A stretch of 64,000 nt of DNA from assembly GCF_024199945.1 (NCBI RefSeq), contig NZ_JANADP010000001.1, positions 4,650,001 through 4,714,000 on the forward strand. The letters are read 5' to 3'. Position numbers and translations under genes: made by a program. This document shows positions 51,564-60,760 of the stretch, in pieces; within the stretch, counting starts at the first letter, position 1, and every line of letters begins with the position of its first letter. The DNA is from Bradyrhizobium sp. CCGUVB4N (GTDB lineage Bacteria > Pseudomonadota > Alphaproteobacteria > Rhizobiales > Xanthobacteraceae). A model generated the notes under the pieces. It did not search any database. It was not told where the DNA came from and saw nothing but the letters and a program-made list of their open reading frames with translations.

Positions 51564-52633
51564 CAGGCCACCACCCGGTTGTGCGTCTCGACCGCGTATT
51601 CGGGATCGACTTCGCAGATCACACGGTTGCGGCCGTTGCGCTTGGCCGCGTAGAGGCAGGCGTCGGCACGATCGATCAGCGTCTCGGTGTCGTCACCCTG
51701 CTTCAGCATGGAGACGCCGACGGAGATGGTGACGCGGCCGAGGATCTCGCCGGTCGACTTCTTCTTCAATTCCTTCGCCATCACGGCGCGGCGGATATGG
51801 TCGGCGACGGTGAGAGCCTGGCGCAGCGCGGTGTTGGGCAGCACGACTGCGAATTCCTCGCCGCCGTAGCGCGCGGTGATGTCCTGGCCCTTGATGGTCT
51901 GCTTCAGGGACAGGCCGACGAGCCGGAGCACCTGGTCGCCGGTGAGGTGGCCGTAGGAATCGTTGAACGATTTGAAATGGTCGATGTCGAACAGCAGCAG
52001 CGACAGCGGCTCGCCGCTCGCGAGCGCGCTCTGCACGGCCATGCCGATCATGCGGTCGAAATATTTGCGGTTGCCGAGACCCGTCAGCGGATCCGTCAGG
52101 CTCTCGGCGCGGATCGCTTCCAGGCTCTGCTGGAGATTGCTGATCTCGTTCTTTGCCAGGATGAGCCGATCTTCGAGCGTCTTGTTGCTCTCGCGCATGT
52201 CGCTTGTCGAACGGAGCAGGGATTCGATGATGGATTGGAGCTGATCGGCCTTTTTGGCCAATGACAGATCCTTCGCCGCGCCCGACAGGCTCGCGTCGTA
52301 AGAGCTGGTCACTCCGAGTGCTTCGCTCAGCACCTCCACGACGTCGTCGATCTCGCCGATGACGCGCGCTCCGACCTTGTCGATGCGGTCGGTCGTTTTG
52401 ATGTGGGAGAGATAGGTGTCGTAGATCTGCTCGAGATCGGCTTCGGTCAGCTTGCCGTTGCGCGCCAGCGTCTCGTTGATGATCTTGTTGAGCGGGGCAT
52501 TGTAGCCGGTCGCGTAGACGTACCAGATCTCGTAATTGCGGGGGATTGCGGTCTGCTTCAGCGACCGGATCTGACCGAGCGCCACCTCGGCGAACGCCAT
52601 CGTGCGTTCGTGTTCATCGAGAACCTTGACCAC
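51563..52633 (-). CDS. GGDEF domain protein, probable diguanylate cyclase
   Basis: The 356-residue soluble protein makes cyclic di-GMP if active. The N-terminal half (about 1-185) is helical, ending in a coiled coil (NKTLEDRLILAKNEISNLQQSLEAIRAE) that probably dimerises it. The GGDEF domain (about 186-340) starts at LTDPLTGLGNRKYFD and carries the active motif GGEEF. The position of the inhibitory I-site (normally RxxD) reads KGQD, so product inhibition may be weak. No EAL domain. Its stop codon adjoins the fabA relic. Confidence 0.92.
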   Translation of the reverse strand: MVKVLDEHERTMAFAEVALGQIRSLKQTAIPRNYEIWYVYATGYNAPLNKIINETLARNGKLTEADLEQIYDTYLSHIKTTDRIDKVGARVIGEIDDVVEVLSEALGVTSSYDASLSGAAKDLSLAKKADQLQSIIESLLRSTSDMRESNKTLEDRLILAKNEISNLQQSLEAIRAESLTDPLTGLGNRKYFDRMIGMAVQSALASGEPLSLLLFDIDHFKSFNDSYGHLTGDQVLRLVGLSLKQTIKGQDITARYGGEEFAVVLPNTALRQALTVADHIRRAVMAKELKKKSTGEILGRVTISVGVSMLKQGDDTETLIDRADACLYAAKRNGRNRVICEVDPEYAVETHNRVVA

Positions 52634-52761
52634 AGAACATACCCCACAGCGGTCGGTGCGCTAGCGACCGCAGCAATGCTTAAATTATGTTCGTAGGCTA
52701 ACGGACGATCATGAACGGTCGGTAAACGGGCGACCGTCCAACTTACGCGTGTGTCGCGGTG

Positions 52762-54306
52762 TCAGGCCCCGGCGGGGGAGCGGACCGGTCGGAGCAGGAA
52801 GGCCGGAAGATGCGAGTGATCGCCGGGCTCGGTATCGGCTTCGCGCTGGCGGCGCGGCTCGGGGCGGCCGATCGACGGCACATGCGAATTGTTGGCCTGC
52901 TGGCGCGCGCCATGACGCGGCTCAGAGGATTGCCTGGCTTCGCGCGGAGGCCTTGCCTCGCGAGCAGGCCGCGCTTCGCGCGCGGGCCGTGCTTCGGCAG
53001 CAGGTCTTGCATCCGACGAAGGCGTTGCTTCGGAGGCGTGTCGCGCCTCGCGCGGCTCGTGGCTGCGCTCACGGTCGCGACCGCGCTGCGGCTTGCCGCG
53101 TCCGCCGCGGGAACGTTCACGATCGCGGCCGCGCGATTCGCGCGGACGGTCGCTCTGCTCGCCCGACCCTGCATGCACCTCGTAATCGCCTTCGGCGCGG
53201 GGAATGCTCTGGCCGATCAGCTTTTCGATCGCCACCATCGACTTCTGGTCGAGCGGCGTCACGATCGAGATCGCGGTGCCGGTGCGACCGGCGCGGCCGG
53301 TGCGGCCGATGCGGTGAACGTAGTCGTCGGCGTGGTGGGGAACGTCGAAATTGAAGACGTGGCTGACCTCGGGAATGTCGAGGCCGCGGGCGGCGACGTC
53401 GGAGGCGACCAGGAGGGGGAGCTCACCCTTGCGGAACTGGTCGAGCGCGGCCATGCGGGCCGGCTGGTCCATGTCGCCATGTAGCGCGCCGACGCTGAAA
53501 CCGTGCTTCTGAAGCGACTTGTGAACGATCGCGACTTCGCGCTTGCGATTGCAGAAGATGATCGCGTTCTTGAGATCCTTGGCCTCGCGCAGCAGGCGGC
53601 GCAGCAGCTCGCGCTTCTCGTGCGCCTCGCGCCCGGCAGGCACTTGCGACTGCGTGACGGTGACGGCGGTGGTGGCGGGCTTGGAGACTTCCACCTTCTG
53701 CGGGTTGTGCAGGAAGGCTTCGGTGATCCGCCGGATTTCCGGCGGCATGGTCGCGGTGAAGAACAGGGTCTGCCGCGTGAACGGGACGAGCTTGCAGATG
53801 CGCTCGATGTCGGGGATGAAGCCCATGTCCAGCATGCGGTCGGCTTCGTCGATGACGAGCAGCTCGACGCCGGTGAGCAGCAGGCCGCCGCGCTCGGTAT
53901 GGTCGAGCAGCCGGCCCGGGGTGGCGATCAGCACGTCGACGCCGCGCATCAGCTTGGCATCCTGGTCGCCGAAGGAGACGCCGCCGATCAGCAGGGCGAC
54001 GTTGAGTTTCTGGCCGGCGCCGTAGCGGTCGAAGTTTTCCTTCACCTGGGCTGCGAGCTCGCGGGTCGGCTCCAGGATCAGCGTGCGCGGCATGCGTGCG
54101 CGGGCGCGACCCTTTTCGAGGATGGTGAGCATCGGCAGCACGAAGGCCGCGGTCTTGCCGGTGCCGGTCTGGGCGATGCCGAGCACGTCCTTGCGTGCGA
54201 GGACGTGGGGGATCGCCTGTTCCTGAATGGGGGTAGGGGTGGTGTAACCGGTGGCCGCCACTGCGGCGAGGACTTTTTCGGAGAGTCCGAGATTGGAAAA
54301 GGACAT
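52762..54306 (-). CDS. rhlE: DEAD-box RNA helicase, RhlE group
   Basis: This is an ATP-dependent RNA helicase of 514 residues. It has the Q motif TPTPIQEQAIP, motif I AQTGTGKTAA, motif II DEAD in VIDEADRMLDMG, motif III seen as TAT (TATMP) and motif VI HRIGRTGRAGRTG. The core ends near residue 375. The tail of about 135 residues is Arg/Glu/Gly-rich with repeated AREARP-type units, an RNA-binding low-complexity extension. The 282 bases upstream hold no gene and may form a long 5' leader. Confidence 0.94.
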   Translation of the reverse strand: MSFSNLGLSEKVLAAVAATGYTTPTPIQEQAIPHVLARKDVLGIAQTGTGKTAAFVLPMLTILEKGRARARMPRTLILEPTRELAAQVKENFDRYGAGQKLNVALLIGGVSFGDQDAKLMRGVDVLIATPGRLLDHTERGGLLLTGVELLVIDEADRMLDMGFIPDIERICKLVPFTRQTLFFTATMPPEIRRITEAFLHNPQKVEVSKPATTAVTVTQSQVPAGREAHEKRELLRRLLREAKDLKNAIIFCNRKREVAIVHKSLQKHGFSVGALHGDMDQPARMAALDQFRKGELPLLVASDVAARGLDIPEVSHVFNFDVPHHADDYVHRIGRTGRAGRTGTAISIVTPLDQKSMVAIEKLIGQSIPRAEGDYEVHAGSGEQSDRPRESRGRDRERSRGGRGKPQRGRDRERSHEPREARHASEATPSSDARPAAEARPAREARPAREARPPREARQSSEPRHGARQQANNSHVPSIGRPEPRRQREADTEPGDHSHLPAFLLRPVRSPAGA

Positions 54307-54588
54307 TGAGCCTCTGGTCGAAACCGCCGTTCGGAATCGAGGGTAAAAAGGCTGTCGCGTTCCACCCCGAAACGGCGCGCTCTCAAAGAAGCTGGGGGTG
54401 CTGACTCACGCGAACAAAGCGCCAAGCTCAGGAATCGCTCTTCGATACCGAGCCGCGTCGACCCGGAACATAGGGCGGAATCGGCCAAAGTCAATGGAGC
54501 AGGCGCGGGAAGGCCCTAAAAACCCTCATGTTTTTGCCCAAATACCGGGCGCGGCAGGGCTTTTCGATGCGGGTAGCCGGCCCGGTGG

Positions 54589-55569
54589 TTAACGCGCCCC
54601 TGCGGCCTGGGCCCGGAAATCGCCCGGCGCCATGCCATAGGCGGCGTTGAAGACCCGGTAATAGGTCGCCAGGCTCTCGAAACCGCAGGCGCTGGCGATG
54701 TCGGCGATCAGCCGCTCCGGCGCTTCGCGCATCAAGCGGCGGCTCTGCTTCAGGCGCTCTTCCGTCACGGTCTGGGAGAAGCTGCGATCGGCGACCTCGA
54801 ACAGCATGTGCAGATGGCGCACGGAGACGCCGAGCAGGTCGGCCACCTGCGTCGGCGCCAGATCGGGGTCTTGCAGATGGCGTGCGATTAGGCGCCGCGC
54901 CAGCGAGAGGCGGGCGGTCCGGAGCGCGGCCTGTCCGCGTCGGCTGCCCGGTCTGACGATGCCGCGCTCGATCAGCGCCAGATGCCCCAAGGCCTGCACG
55001 AGCGGGACGGCGCTGGACGACCCATCGTTGGCGGCCGCCTCGCCGAGGTCGGCAAAGCAGGCATCGAGCAGAGGTGCGAGCGCGGGATCGTTGAAAACCT
55101 TGGGCGCAAGCTCGCGCGTGCGCTTGTCCTGTGTCGCAAGGCCGCTGACGGGGATCTTCAGGATCCGCAGGTGGAAACCGGAATCGCCCAGCGGCCTCGT
55201 GCGGTAGGGCAGGTCGGTATGGCTGGTGGCAAAGGCGCCATTGGCGATCGCGAAATCGCTGGAGCGCATGCCGCCGAACCAACCGCCGCCGCCGAGCTGC
55301 TGGTAGACGCAGATGCTGTCGCCCGGCGCGTAGCCGATGTCGGCCTGGCTGCGCTCGACCGCGTAGGACGAGGCCTTCAGCTCCACAAGGGCGCCATTGC
55401 CGACCTGGCTCAGCGAGAACTCCCCGTAAAAGCCTGCGCGCTGTTCGCGCTCGAGCTCCGCCGTGACCCCGAATAGCCCCTTGGAGCGCACCTCGCGCCA
55501 AAAATCGAACCGGTCGTGAGGCTCGACCTCGTCAGTGCACCAGCGATACACGGCAGCCCCTCGTCTCAA
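54589..55569 (-). CDS. AraC-family transcriptional regulator
   Basis: This is a 326-residue regulator with an N-terminal AraC-binding-like ligand domain (about 15-190; the cupin-like LGGGGWFGG segment is near residue 93) and a C-terminal double HTH (about 220-320) containing ATQVADLLGVSVRHLHMLFE-like and IADIASACGFESLATYYRVF motifs. It stands alone, divergent from the caspase-like gene across 174 bases, which makes that gene a possible target. Confidence 0.9.
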   Translation of the reverse strand: MRRGAAVYRWCTDEVEPHDRFDFWREVRSKGLFGVTAELEREQRAGFYGEFSLSQVGNGALVELKASSYAVERSQADIGYAPGDSICVYQQLGGGGWFGGMRSSDFAIANGAFATSHTDLPYRTRPLGDSGFHLRILKIPVSGLATQDKRTRELAPKVFNDPALAPLLDACFADLGEAAANDGSSSAVPLVQALGHLALIERGIVRPGSRRGQAALRTARLSLARRLIARHLQDPDLAPTQVADLLGVSVRHLHMLFEVADRSFSQTVTEERLKQSRRLMREAPERLIADIASACGFESLATYYRVFNAAYGMAPGDFRAQAAGAR

Positions 55570-55743
55570 ACGGAATTCCGCCTAAGAAAGAGCAGATTCC
55601 GCAGGAATCTGCCATAGGCGAGATGATGGAACTGCAGGGACGAACGGGTTGAACCGCCGTTACGGCTGGGCCGACTATCACATCAACGGTGTAAGGCTCC
55701 GCATGGAGCCAACGGGGAGCCGTTCTGCAACGGGATTATCACG

Positions 55744-57258
55744 ATGACGCGTCTGGTTTTCAGGATTTTGGCAGCGCTTGGCCTGGCCGCGAGCCTTGGC
55801 GGTTTCGCGAGTGCCGCGCACGCCGAAAAGCGTGTCGCGCTCGTCGTCGGCAACAACGACTACAAGAACGTTCCCAAACTCCTGAAGGCCGTCAACGATG
55901 CCCGCACCATGGGCGATACGCTGAAGCAGCTCGGCTTCCAGGTGATGGTTGCCGAAAACCAGAACCGCCAGCAATTCTCCGAGACGCTGCTTGCCTTCGA
56001 CCGGGCGATCGAGCCCGGCGACACCGCGTTCTTCTTCTACGCCGGCCACGGTTTCGAGATCGCGGGCCAGAACTATCTGCTGCCGACCGATGTGCCGGCG
56101 GCGACTGAAGGCCAGGAAGAGCTGGTGCGCGACGCTTCCATTCTCGCCGATCGTGTCGTCGAGCGTCTCCAGAACAAGAAGGCGCGCACCTCGATCCTGG
56201 TGTTCGACGCCTGCCGCAACAATCCGTTCGAGCGTTCAGGCAACCGCGCCGTCGCCGGTGGTGGCGGGTTGGCGCCGATGGTGCAACTGCCCGAAGGCGT
56301 GTTCTCGGTGTTCTCGGCGGGCCCGCGGCAGACCGCGCTCGATCGGCTCTCCAACGACGATGCCAATCCCAATTCGGTGTTCACGCGCACCTTCGCCAAG
56401 GAGCTGCTGCAGCCCGGCGAGAACCTGGTGCAGGTGGCGCAGCGCACCCGCCGTCTCGTCAGCGAGATGGCCGATACCGTGAAGCACAGGCAGGTGCCGG
56501 TCTATTTCGATCAGATGGTCGATGACGTCTTCCTCAGCGGCACCGCGAAGGATGCTGCCGCCCGGCCGGCCGATCCACCGCCGCAGAAAGTCGCGGCGCT
56601 GCCGCCGGTCTCGGTGCCGCGCGTGCCGAAGGAGGAGACCACCAACGCGCCGATCGCAAGCTTCTCCCGGCACAATGGCGGCTGGAGCGTGACGTTCTCC
56701 TTCGCCGATCCCACTCTCGGTGTGTCCTGGCGCATGGCCGGCAACGGTGATTTCCGCGAGACCGGCTTCATGGACACGCTCGATCCGCGCACGCGCAAGC
56801 GGATGCCGAACCCGTCGATCGAGCTGCCCCCGGACGCGCAGGCCGGCACCATCGAGGTCCGTTATGTCGATGCTTCCGGCGACATGCAGGGCCCGTTCCC
56901 GATCAAGTTCGATCCCGAAGCGGCGCTGGTCCGCGATCAACGCAAGATCCTCGACATGACCGCGACGAGCTGGCTGTCGTTCCGCCAGTTCAACGGGCTG
57001 CTGGTCTATTACACGCATCTCGTCTCGTACCGTTGTGCGATCCGCGAAGTGCGGATCGGCATCGACACGGCGGTACCGGACAAGGTGCTGAAGATGCCGC
57101 CTTGCGATCTCAGAGACCCCTCCGCAATCACCGCCGGCATGCTGCTTTATGAAAAGCTGCCACCCGCGACGCAGTTCATGTCCGTCGAATTGACCTACCG
57201 CGACGGCAGCGTGTCCGAGGTCAAAAGCTTCCGCACGGCCAACCGCAGCAACAATTGA
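55744..57258 (+). CDS. Secreted caspase-like protein (peptidase C14 family)
   Basis: This is a 504-residue exported protein: signal peptide at about 1-27 (ends AAHA), caspase-like p20 domain at about 28-265 with both catalytic residues, His102 (FYAGHGFEI) and Cys157 (FDACRNNPF), then a Pro-rich linker and a C-terminal beta-rich region of unknown type (about 300-500). Bacterial orthocaspases cleave after Arg or Lys. The two residues and the signal argue for an active periplasmic protease. A possible partner is the AraC gene opposite; no toxin-antitoxin or defence genes are adjacent. Confidence 0.9.
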   Translation: MTRLVFRILAALGLAASLGGFASAAHAEKRVALVVGNNDYKNVPKLLKAVNDARTMGDTLKQLGFQVMVAENQNRQQFSETLLAFDRAIEPGDTAFFFYAGHGFEIAGQNYLLPTDVPAATEGQEELVRDASILADRVVERLQNKKARTSILVFDACRNNPFERSGNRAVAGGGGLAPMVQLPEGVFSVFSAGPRQTALDRLSNDDANPNSVFTRTFAKELLQPGENLVQVAQRTRRLVSEMADTVKHRQVPVYFDQMVDDVFLSGTAKDAAARPADPPPQKVAALPPVSVPRVPKEETTNAPIASFSRHNGGWSVTFSFADPTLGVSWRMAGNGDFRETGFMDTLDPRTRKRMPNPSIELPPDAQAGTIEVRYVDASGDMQGPFPIKFDPEAALVRDQRKILDMTATSWLSFRQFNGLLVYYTHLVSYRCAIREVRIGIDTAVPDKVLKMPPCDLRDPSAITAGMLLYEKLPPATQFMSVELTYRDGSVSEVKSFRTANRSNN

Positions 57259-57337
57259 GCGGTTGCAGATTGAACATGCTCCCGACGCCCGCTGGCGCTA
57301 CAATCGATTGAGCGATTGCAGCAGCGAGAGTCGGGTC

Positions 57338-58591
57338 ATGGAAGCAGTCACACAAGATGAACCTGCGCGCGTCCGAAAAGTCCGCTGCTGCATCGTCGGC
57401 GGCGGACCGGCCGGCATGATGCTCGGCTATCTCCTCGGTCGTGCCGGCGTCGATGTCGTTGTGCTGGAGAAGCACGCCGATTTCTTCCGCGACTTTCGCG
57501 GCGACACCGTGCATCCCTCGACGCTTCAGGTGATGGACGAGCTCGGCCTGATCGACGGTTTCCTCAAGCTGCCGCATCAACGCCTGCAGACGATGGACGG
57601 CCTGTTCGGCGGCACCAAGGTGCGGATCGCCGATCTCCGCCGGTTGAATACGAAGTACCCGTTCATCGCTTTCATGCCGCAGTGGGATTTTCTCAACTTC
57701 CTGCGCGAGGCGGGCAAGCGCTTCACCTCGCTCGAGGTGCTGATGAACACCGAGGCGGTCGACCTGATCCGCCGCGGCGATGCCATCGCCGGCGTGCGCG
57801 CCAGGACGCCCGACGGCATCGTAGACATCGAGGCGGATCTCACCATCGCCTGCGACGGCCGGCATTCGACGGTGCGCGAGCGCGCGGGCCTCAGCGTCGA
57901 GGAGATCGGCGCGCCGATGGACGTGCTCTGGTTCCGCGCCGGCCGCAAGCCGGACGAGACCGAAAACCTCTTTGCGCGGATCGAGCCCGGCAAGATGATG
58001 GTCACGTTCGATCGCGGCGATTACTGGCAGTGCGCCTATGTCATCGCCAAGGGACAATACGATGCGGTGAAGGCGAGGGGATTGCAGGCGCTGCTCGACG
58101 ACGTCGTTCGCATGGCACCGGTCCTCAGACAGGGCGTCGCCGATGTGAAGAGTTTTGACGACGTCAAGCTTCTCACTGTCGCGATCAATCGTCTGAGCCG
58201 CTGGGCGCGGCCGGGCCTGCTCTGCATCGGCGACGCCGCGCATGCGATGTCGCCGGTGGGCGGCGTCGGCGTCAATCTTGCCGTGCAGGATGCGGTCGCG
58301 ACCGCCAATTTGCTCGCGGATGACCTGACGCGCGGCTGCCCATCGGAAGATGCGCTCGATGCCGTGCGGCGCCGCCGCGCGTTCCCTGTGAAGATGACGC
58401 AGGCGATGCAGGTGATCGTGCAGAACCACATCATCAGCGGCGCGCTTCAGGGCGGCGATCGTCCGCTCACGGTGCCGTTGCCGCTGCGTCTGATCTCCGC
58501 ATGGCCATGGCTTCAGGGGATTCCGGCGCGCTTCCTTGCGATCGGCGTGCGGCCCGAGCATGTGCGATCGAAGGCAGCGCCAGCGTCGTAA
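57338..58591 (+). CDS. FAD-dependent monooxygenase (aromatic hydroxylase-like)
   Basis: This is a group A flavoprotein monooxygenase of 417 residues. The FAD Rossmann motif CCIVGGGPAGMMLGYLLGRAG is at about 17-37, followed by RGDTVHPSTLQ. The second FAD motif LCIGDAAHAMSPVGGVGVNLAVQDA lies at about 300-325, and the DG motif ACDGRHSTVRERAGL is in between. ATG 57338 is chosen; the frame is open further upstream without resemblance. The substrate (aromatic or polyketide-like) is unknown. Confidence 0.92.
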   Translation: MEAVTQDEPARVRKVRCCIVGGGPAGMMLGYLLGRAGVDVVVLEKHADFFRDFRGDTVHPSTLQVMDELGLIDGFLKLPHQRLQTMDGLFGGTKVRIADLRRLNTKYPFIAFMPQWDFLNFLREAGKRFTSLEVLMNTEAVDLIRRGDAIAGVRARTPDGIVDIEADLTIACDGRHSTVRERAGLSVEEIGAPMDVLWFRAGRKPDETENLFARIEPGKMMVTFDRGDYWQCAYVIAKGQYDAVKARGLQALLDDVVRMAPVLRQGVADVKSFDDVKLLTVAINRLSRWARPGLLCIGDAAHAMSPVGGVGVNLAVQDAVATANLLADDLTRGCPSEDALDAVRRRRAFPVKMTQAMQVIVQNHIISGALQGGDRPLTVPLPLRLISAWPWLQGIPARFLAIGVRPEHVRSKAAPAS

Positions 58592-58770
58592 CGCAGGAAT
58601 TTGGTAGGGATAATGCCGCGTTAAATCGCGCACTTTGCGTTGCGTGCCTGCAACAGCGCATCCGGATTCAAAGAGGGCGAAGTGCCAATCCGGCGTCTTA
58701 ACTTTCTTGATTCAAATTTGAGTAAGAACTGCGTGTGAGCGTGCATCCGTCAAAGGACACGGGATGTACC

Positions 58771-59541
58771 ATGCGTAACAAATTGATTGCCGCCTTCGCC
58801 TGCACGACCGCTCTGGTTTCGACCGGCGCCGCTTCCGCCGCCGATCTCGCCGCGCGTCCTTACACCAAGGCGCCCGCCTATATCGAACCTCTGTTCAACT
58901 GGACCGGCTTCTATGTCGGCGGCCACATCGGTGGCGCCTGGACCAATGAGCAGTTCATCAACAATGGCGTCGGCGCGCCGTTCGGCGATCTGACGCCGGG
59001 CCAGGGCTATCGTCAGCGCGGTACCGGCATCATGGGCGGCGCCCAGATCGGCTACAACTGGCAGGCCAACAACTACGTGTTCGGCATGGAAGGCACGATC
59101 TCCGGCCTCGACAACAAGGGCACCGTCGTGAACACCGCGTTCGGCGCGGGCGACGACGTCTTCACCTGGCGTGCGAACGTGCTTGCGACCGTCGTCGGTC
59201 GCGCCGGCTTCGCGGTTCAGAACAACCTGTTCTACATCAAGGGCGGCTATGCCGGCGTCAACAACCGCCTGTCGGTGAGCGACACGGTCGGCCCGGCGAC
59301 GGGTTCGGGCGGTCAGACCCACTGGGCCAACGGCTGGACCGTGGGCGCCGGCTGGGAATACGGCATCACCCGCAACTGGATCGTCGGCCTCGAGTACAAC
59401 TACGCGGCCTTCGGCAGCCAGACCTATCAGCTCGGCGGCACCTCGGGGAACTACACCTTCGATGCCAAGCCGCGTGACATTCAGTGGGCCGTCGTCCGCG
59501 CCAGCTACAAGTTCGACGCCCCCGTCATCGCCCGCTACTGA
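58771..59541 (+). CDS. Small outer-membrane beta-barrel protein (Omp31/OMP_b-brl family)
   Basis: This is a 256-residue porin-like protein with a signal peptide (about 1-22, cleaved before ADLAARPY), an APAYIEPLFNWTGFYVGGHIGGAW entry strand, alternating beta strands, and a terminal FDAPVIARY strand ending in an aromatic residue, as needed for BAM recognition. It is like the Omp31/RopB-type proteins of rhizobia. ATG 58771 starts the signal peptide; 12 in-frame upstream codons are discarded. Ends in a strong terminator. Confidence 0.92.
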   Translation: MRNKLIAAFACTTALVSTGAASAADLAARPYTKAPAYIEPLFNWTGFYVGGHIGGAWTNEQFINNGVGAPFGDLTPGQGYRQRGTGIMGGAQIGYNWQANNYVFGMEGTISGLDNKGTVVNTAFGAGDDVFTWRANVLATVVGRAGFAVQNNLFYIKGGYAGVNNRLSVSDTVGPATGSGGQTHWANGWTVGAGWEYGITRNWIVGLEYNYAAFGSQTYQLGGTSGNYTFDAKPRDIQWAVVRASYKFDAPVIARY

Positions 59542-59872
59542 GCAACGAAGTTCGACGCAACGAACGATTAGGAAGACAAGAAACGATCACTGCCAAAAAT
59601 TCAAAGCCCCGGCTTCGGCCGGGGCTTTTTTTGCGCGAGTCGCACCCAACGGGAGTGCGGGCAGGCGACGCCGCTGCCTGCGGAATATGGCCGTTTGGCT
59701 GTGCACAAACCCGCAGTAGGGAAGGATCGCTTCCATATTTATGTAGCAGGAGGGCAACGCCCCGAAGCGAAATGGCCGAGAAACCAGGCGGGTACGACAT
59801 TTGGGCTGGGTTTGAGTGAACAGCTGTCCATAAATGTTGATCTGATTATTTTTGCGCATTGGGGATTTGGTT
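59542..59872. other. Intergenic stretch between two porin genes
   Basis: These 331 bases hold the upstream porin terminator and then about 240 bases with no defensible gene. The AT-rich 59815-59872 segment before the second porin is the likely promoter and 5' leader, although I cannot fix -35 and -10 boxes with confidence. Confidence 0.6.
59604..59632 (+). terminator. Rho-independent terminator after porin 1
   Basis: Stem AAGCCCCGGC / GCCGGGGCTT (loop from TTCG) followed by a T tract. It is nearly identical in stem to three other terminators in the last 5 kb. Confidence 0.93.
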
Positions 59873-60688
59873 ATGAAGAGATATTTCGGATGGGCGTTCG
59901 CCACTGCTTCGCTGCTCTCAATTGCCACCATGGGCGCTGCTTCCGCAGCCGATATGGCCGTGAAGGCTCTGCCACCGCCTGCACCGATCTACAGCTGGAC
60001 CGGCTGGTATGCCGGCGTAAACGGTGGCTGGGCATTTGACACCACGTCCACAGGAAGCTTGGTCGCGTTCACGCCGCCCTTTACGGGAGCGGTGACTGCG
60101 GGGGGCACCCCGAGCTTCCTCGGTGCCAAGCACGAAGGTGGTTTTGGTGGTGGGCAGGTCGGCTACAACTGGCAGATGGCCAACTGGCTGGTTGGCGTGG
60201 AAACCGACATCCAAGGCGCGGATATCGGTCGCACCTCGACGGTGATTTTCCCGGGGGGCGGAGGCATCGTTCCGAGCGTTTCAACCGGCCGCGACCATAT
60301 CGATTGGTTCGGCACTCTCCGTGGTCGCGTTGGTGTCACGACTGGTCCGGTTCTCTTCTACGCAACGGGTGGCCTTGCCTACGGTGGCGTCAGGACCAGT
60401 GTCACCAATGTCTTCACGCCTGCGACTTCCGGCAATTTCGCAGGCAGCGACAGCAGCACCCGGGTCGGGTGGGCTGCTGGCGCCGGTGTGGAGTGGGGCT
60501 TCGCGCCCAATTGGACGGTTAGGGGAGAATATCTGCACGTGGATCTCGGTCGATCGAACGTGACGATGTTCGATCCGGTCAACTTCCCCACCGACTCGGC
60601 GACCTATCGTTTCAATCATGTGGTTGATGCGGTGCGCGTCGGCGTGAACTACCGCTTCGGTTCCACGGCTGTCGTCGCGAAATACTGA
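59873..60688 (+). CDS. Small outer-membrane beta-barrel protein (Omp31/OMP_b-brl family)
   Basis: This is a second porin-like protein of 271 residues with a signal peptide (about 1-22, ASAAD), IYSWTGWYAGVNGGWAF entry strand, WLVGVETDIQGADIG and LFYATGGLAYGGV strands, and a last strand FGSTAVVAKY. It differs from porin 1 enough to be an older paralogue. ATG 59873 is preferred to a TTG at 59852. It is followed by its own terminator. Confidence 0.92.
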   Translation: MKRYFGWAFATASLLSIATMGAASAADMAVKALPPPAPIYSWTGWYAGVNGGWAFDTTSTGSLVAFTPPFTGAVTAGGTPSFLGAKHEGGFGGGQVGYNWQMANWLVGVETDIQGADIGRTSTVIFPGGGGIVPSVSTGRDHIDWFGTLRGRVGVTTGPVLFYATGGLAYGGVRTSVTNVFTPATSGNFAGSDSSTRVGWAAGAGVEWGFAPNWTVRGEYLHVDLGRSNVTMFDPVNFPTDSATYRFNHVVDAVRVGVNYRFGSTAVVAKY

Positions 60689-60713
60689 GTTTCTCCCGCG
60701 GATGACTTGATGC

Positions 60714-60742
60714 AAAGCCCCGGCGCGAGCCGGGGCTTTTTT
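60714..60742 (+). terminator. Rho-independent terminator after porin 2
   Basis: AAAGCCCCGGC-GCGA-GCCGGGGCTTTTTT: 11-bp stem and T tract. Confidence 0.93.
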
Positions 60743-60760
60743 CATGATCCGTTAGTTGGC

